A stretch of 64,000 nt of DNA from Cytophagaceae bacterium (lineage in GTDB: Bacteria > Bacteroidota > Bacteroidia > Cytophagales > Flexibacteraceae), in NCBI GenBank assembly GCA_027490155.1, contig JAIXYP010000002.1, positions 124,001 to 188,000 of the forward strand. Direction: 5' to 3'. The translations under genes and the position numbers were made by a program. Of the stretch, positions 61,300-64,000 are shown in pieces. How positions within the stretch are numbered: the stretch's first letter is position 1; every line of letters begins with the position of its first letter. Below the pieces are notes generated by a model. It was given only the letters and a program-made list of their open reading frames with translations, was not told the DNA's origin and searched no databases.

Positions 61300-64000
61300 A
61301 CACAGGTACGATCAGTTGGTCTTGCAAATAAACCAGATGCCCAGTCACATTGGTGTGTCCCATGGCAGATAGGTGGTCCATATAGCCTAATATTTGTTTT
61401 TTATGGGCATGGTTGGCCTTACCCGTCTTAAAATCGATCACGACAGTCTCGGTCGGCAGAAGCACGATCCGATCGGGCCGGCGCAGCTGGCCGTCTGGCA
61501 ACAAGATATTGGCCTCGGTCAGAGCCCTTATACCTAGGCCAAACCACTGCCGCATTTGGGGCAGCTCCATCAGTTTGTTGATCATAGTCTCGAGGGCTTG
61601 TTTGTCCTCTAGGCTGAGATCACCTGCGAAATAGGGTTTGTCAGCTTCCTGCCTGAGGTCTTTAACATCTTGCAGACGACTGAGCAATTGATGAACATAA
61701 AGGCCAATCTGGATGCGCTTTTCGCGATAGTTTTCGCCTTCTTCATCTTGGCCGATACCTGTTTGGGTCTGGAGGTACTTGCGGGCATCCGCCTTAACCA
61801 TCATTCTATTGGTGGTGTTTCCCGCAATCATCATACCTAAGGGAATCGTCGTGATTGCATTATTGTTATCCTGTTGCTCTAGGAACACATCGGCTAGGTT
61901 GCCAAGGCTAATGAGGCCACCATCTTCTAAATGCTGATCCGTAAGGATACCTTTGTCACGTAAAACATCGATCACTAGGGCATTGATTGTTTTGGTGACG
62001 GTTCCTTTTTTGTTGTAAGGCAGTGGCATCCAAATCTTGAGCACTTTACAAGCCCGTGTGAGGGCTACATATAAAAAATTTAGCGCGTCAAAGCTATTCT
62101 GAAGTAACTCGCGGGCATGGTCAGCTGCAAAGAGGCTGTCTTTCAGGTCATTGCCATAGGCCAAGGGCAGGCCCGGAAAACCCATCAGTGCTTCTGGGTC
62201 GGAGGCTGCAAAGAGGGTTGCACCTGACTTGGGCTCTAAGGACCAGTCCACGAATGGCATCAAGACCACCGGAAACTCTAGCCCTTTGGACTTGTGCAGG
62301 GTGATAATTGTGATGGCATTTTGCCGGCCTGCTATCTTGAGGCTCTGTTTATTACCTTCGTCGTCCCACCATTTCAGGAAAGATCGAATGTCATTGGGGT
62401 TGTTGCGGCCATAGCTCAAGACTACATCCAACAACCCTTGCACGTAGGCTACTTCGCCAGATGCTTGGACAGCGATCTCGAAAAAGTCAACCAGCTGCTC
62501 AGCTACATCGTAGGCTGACTGTTGCATCATGCGCAGACGGCTGTCTACGAGGCGGGCAGGCAGGTACTTTTTCGCCCAGTCAACCCAATCCTGATCTTGT
62601 TGCAGGCTCGGCATATCCTGGACCCAAGTAGGTTGATTGGTAGAAACATCTAGGTCCATCAAGCCCTTACCACTGACTGCCTGATATTGATGCCAAAGCC
62701 CCACCAGCACTGTCGTGGCAAGTCCATCATCTGCTGCCTGCAACCATCGGAAAGCGGCAATCAGGAGCTGGACTGTAGTCGCATTGGCCAAAAACAAGGA
62801 GTCAGACGAAATCACATCAAAGACGACATCAGGGTTATCAGCACCTAGTTGGCCCGCTTTGACGACCTGCAAAGCATTGGCGACTGCCTGACCCTGTTTA
62901 TTGGTACGGACCAATATGGCGATGTCTGCTGCTACAAATCCATGTCGCTGGAGCTCGATGATTGTTAGAGGCAACTCCTGCAGTGGTAACTTTGCATCGA
63001 CAAGGTCATTTGGATCTTCGTCTTCATCGGTTGTGGCCTCGTTTCCGGATTCGGCAGGGTTTTGGGTAGCCTTTTTGTCATAGACCCGGACCTGAACCAA
63101 TCCGTTTTCGTCAGCTGGGTTGCCGGCTTTGTGTGGCGGAAAAATCTGCTGTGCCCCTGCATAAGACTCCTCCATTGCCTTAGCCAAGGCCTCAAGCTCA
63201 GGGTAGTGAAGCGACTCCCTTTCGAGCATAGTGTCCAATACCAGCGCATTCTGAAATCTAATAAGCTTGCCAGGTAATGCCTCGAATAATAGGTTATTGA
63301 AGTCAATGACAGTGCGTGTACTTCGGTAATTGCGATCCAAGGCATTTACCTGCAATGTATCAGGGTCAATTTCGTCTGCAAGTCTGCGCCCTAGGAGTTG
63401 CCAATCCCCACCCCTAAACCGGTAGATGCTCTGCTTAACATCCCCGACGATGAGCGACTCTTGCCCTTGGGCAAGGCCCTCTTGGAGCAATGGGGCGAGA
63501 TTGTGCCATTGCATATTGCTGGTATCCTGAAACTCATCCAGGAAGTAGTGCTGATAACGGGTGCCGACCTTTTCATAAATGAAGGGGGCATCATTGCCAT
63601 CGATCACGACCTTAAGCAGATCATTGATGTCCTGCATGAGCTGGACGTTATTCTCTCGTTTGTACGCCTGAACCAAGTTCAACAACTTGCTCATGAGGCC
63701 AAGCCCGAACGCATTTTTACGGATTAATTTGGCTGTGGCATAGCGTGGTGACTCTGCTTGATGTACCTCAATGGCCTCGGTAGTTAGGCGCGAAAGCGCT
63801 TCTGCAAGTTCAACGCTAGCGTTGGCTGGGCGTTTTTTGGTGAACCATGCATTAGGGTCATTAGCTGCCTTCTTGGCACTGGGACCTGGCCCCTCAAAGA
63901 CACCTTTTGCTAACTTGACTGGGTAACCAATAGGTCCACGAGACTTGTTACTAAAGTCATCAATTGACAGGCCAGCAGTGGCGACCTTTGCCATAATGTC
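61289..64000 (-). CDS. UvrD/AddA-like helicase with C-terminal nuclease domain (5' end beyond window)
   Basis: At least 903 residues; the frame stays open past 64000, so the N-terminal part including Walker A is missing. Superfamily 1 motifs visible: II YFLDEFQDTSNMQW, III VGDVKQSIYRFRGGD, IV LDRNYRSTRTVIDF, V ITLHKSKGLEFPVV and VI FLYVALTRACKVLKIW. The C-terminus has a PD-(D/E)xK nuclease core with VVIDFKTGKANHAHKKQILGY. The architecture matches AddA/RecB-like helicase-nucleases of double-strand break repair. A partner AddB is not visible in this window. It is followed by the overlapping cysteine-module lipoprotein. Confidence 0.92.
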   Translation of the reverse strand, partial: DIMAKVATAGLSIDDFSNKSRGPIGYPVKLAKGVFEGPGPSAKKAANDPNAWFTKKRPANASVELAEALSRLTTEAIEVHQAESPRYATAKLIRKNAFGLGLMSKLLNLVQAYKRENNVQLMQDINDLLKVVIDGNDAPFIYEKVGTRYQHYFLDEFQDTSNMQWHNLAPLLQEGLAQGQESLIVGDVKQSIYRFRGGDWQLLGRRLADEIDPDTLQVNALDRNYRSTRTVIDFNNLLFEALPGKLIRFQNALVLDTMLERESLHYPELEALAKAMEESYAGAQQIFPPHKAGNPADENGLVQVRVYDKKATQNPAESGNEATTDEDEDPNDLVDAKLPLQELPLTIIELQRHGFVAADIAILVRTNKQGQAVANALQVVKAGQLGADNPDVVFDVISSDSLFLANATTVQLLIAAFRWLQAADDGLATTVLVGLWHQYQAVSGKGLMDLDVSTNQPTWVQDMPSLQQDQDWVDWAKKYLPARLVDSRLRMMQQSAYDVAEQLVDFFEIAVQASGEVAYVQGLLDVVLSYGRNNPNDIRSFLKWWDDEGNKQSLKIAGRQNAITIITLHKSKGLEFPVVLMPFVDWSLEPKSGATLFAASDPEALMGFPGLPLAYGNDLKDSLFAADHARELLQNSFDALNFLYVALTRACKVLKIWMPLPYNKKGTVTKTINALVIDVLRDKGILTDQHLEDGGLISLGNLADVFLEQQDNNNAITTIPLGMMIAGNTTNRMMVKADARKYLQTQTGIGQDEEGENYREKRIQIGLYVHQLLSRLQDVKDLRQEADKPYFAGDLSLEDKQALETMINKLMELPQMRQWFGLGIRALTEANILLPDGQLRRPDRIVLLPTETVVIDFKTGKANHAHKKQILGYMDHLSAMGHTNVTGHLVYLQDQLIVPVYAA

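Noticed and set aside
1-64000. tRNA, rRNA, CRISPR, insertion sequence or prophage
   Set aside because: No cloverleaf, repeat-spacer array, transposase or phage gene was seen in any gap or frame; absence is by eye only.

Overview
The window looks like a piece of a mid-GC Bacteroidota chromosome from a lineage with type IX secretion and gliding-type machinery. The support is a GldH lipoprotein, a PorZ-like two-propeller protein, several secreted proteins ending in type-A T9SS sorting domains, a eukaryote-type (GT3) glycogen synthase, a CarB without its C-terminal allosteric domain, and several TAnnTTTG -7 elements of the Bacteroidota sigma factor. I cannot resolve the genus. No rRNA, tRNA, CRISPR array, insertion sequence or prophage was seen.

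Layout. 0-3.4 kb: a partial frame, gldH (-), pyrR-pyrB, then a decayed HEPN/MNT-type nucleotidyltransferase pair. 3.7-12.7 kb: housekeeping genes valS, tdk, porZ, an FAH-family hydrolase and dnaG. 12.8-14.6 kb: a tiny T9SS-tagged protein apparently coupled to a polysaccharide deacetylase. 14.7-17.6 kb: an outer-membrane barrel, a small DoxX-like membrane protein and a VOC protein (all -), the last divergent from a GlxA-like AraC regulator. 17.8-25.2 kb: two secreted T9SS substrates, the second an 1807-residue repeat protein. 25.3-34.9 kb: gpmI, a basic DUF4783-like secreted protein, wecB, aspS, an isolated nuoM and an isolated MoxR ATPase.

35-45.7 kb: a hybrid histidine kinase, a class III aminotransferase, a DUF5606 protein, glycogen synthase, a shortened 3-hydroxyacyl-CoA dehydrogenase-like protein, an outer-membrane protein, an S66 carboxypeptidase and an unknown multi-pass membrane protein. 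45.9-50.1 kb: MarR, YceI, a small ORF, DUF1573 and a sensor kinase. 50.3-59.6 kb: carB, a Wzx-like flippase, a MORN-type lipoprotein, an alpha/beta hydrolase, a LytTR regulator and a secreted GH42-like hydrolase. 59.7-64 kb: an overlapping minus-strand group of an AddA/RecB-like helicase-nuclease (runs off the window), a lipoprotein with a duplicated cysteine module, and a TIGR02757 protein.

Most genes are single units separated by intrinsic terminators. Shared themes are cell-surface build-up (T9SS and substrates, WecB, flippase, deacetylase, lipoproteins), pyrimidine supply (pyrR, pyrB, carB, tdk) and signalling proteins whose partners are not adjacent. I did not find a clearly new multi-gene system. 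The best candidates for new biology are the three-times-repeated module in the giant adhesin, the duplicated-cysteine lipoprotein beside the helicase, and the palindromic control regions of the VOC/GlxA and MarR/YceI loci.
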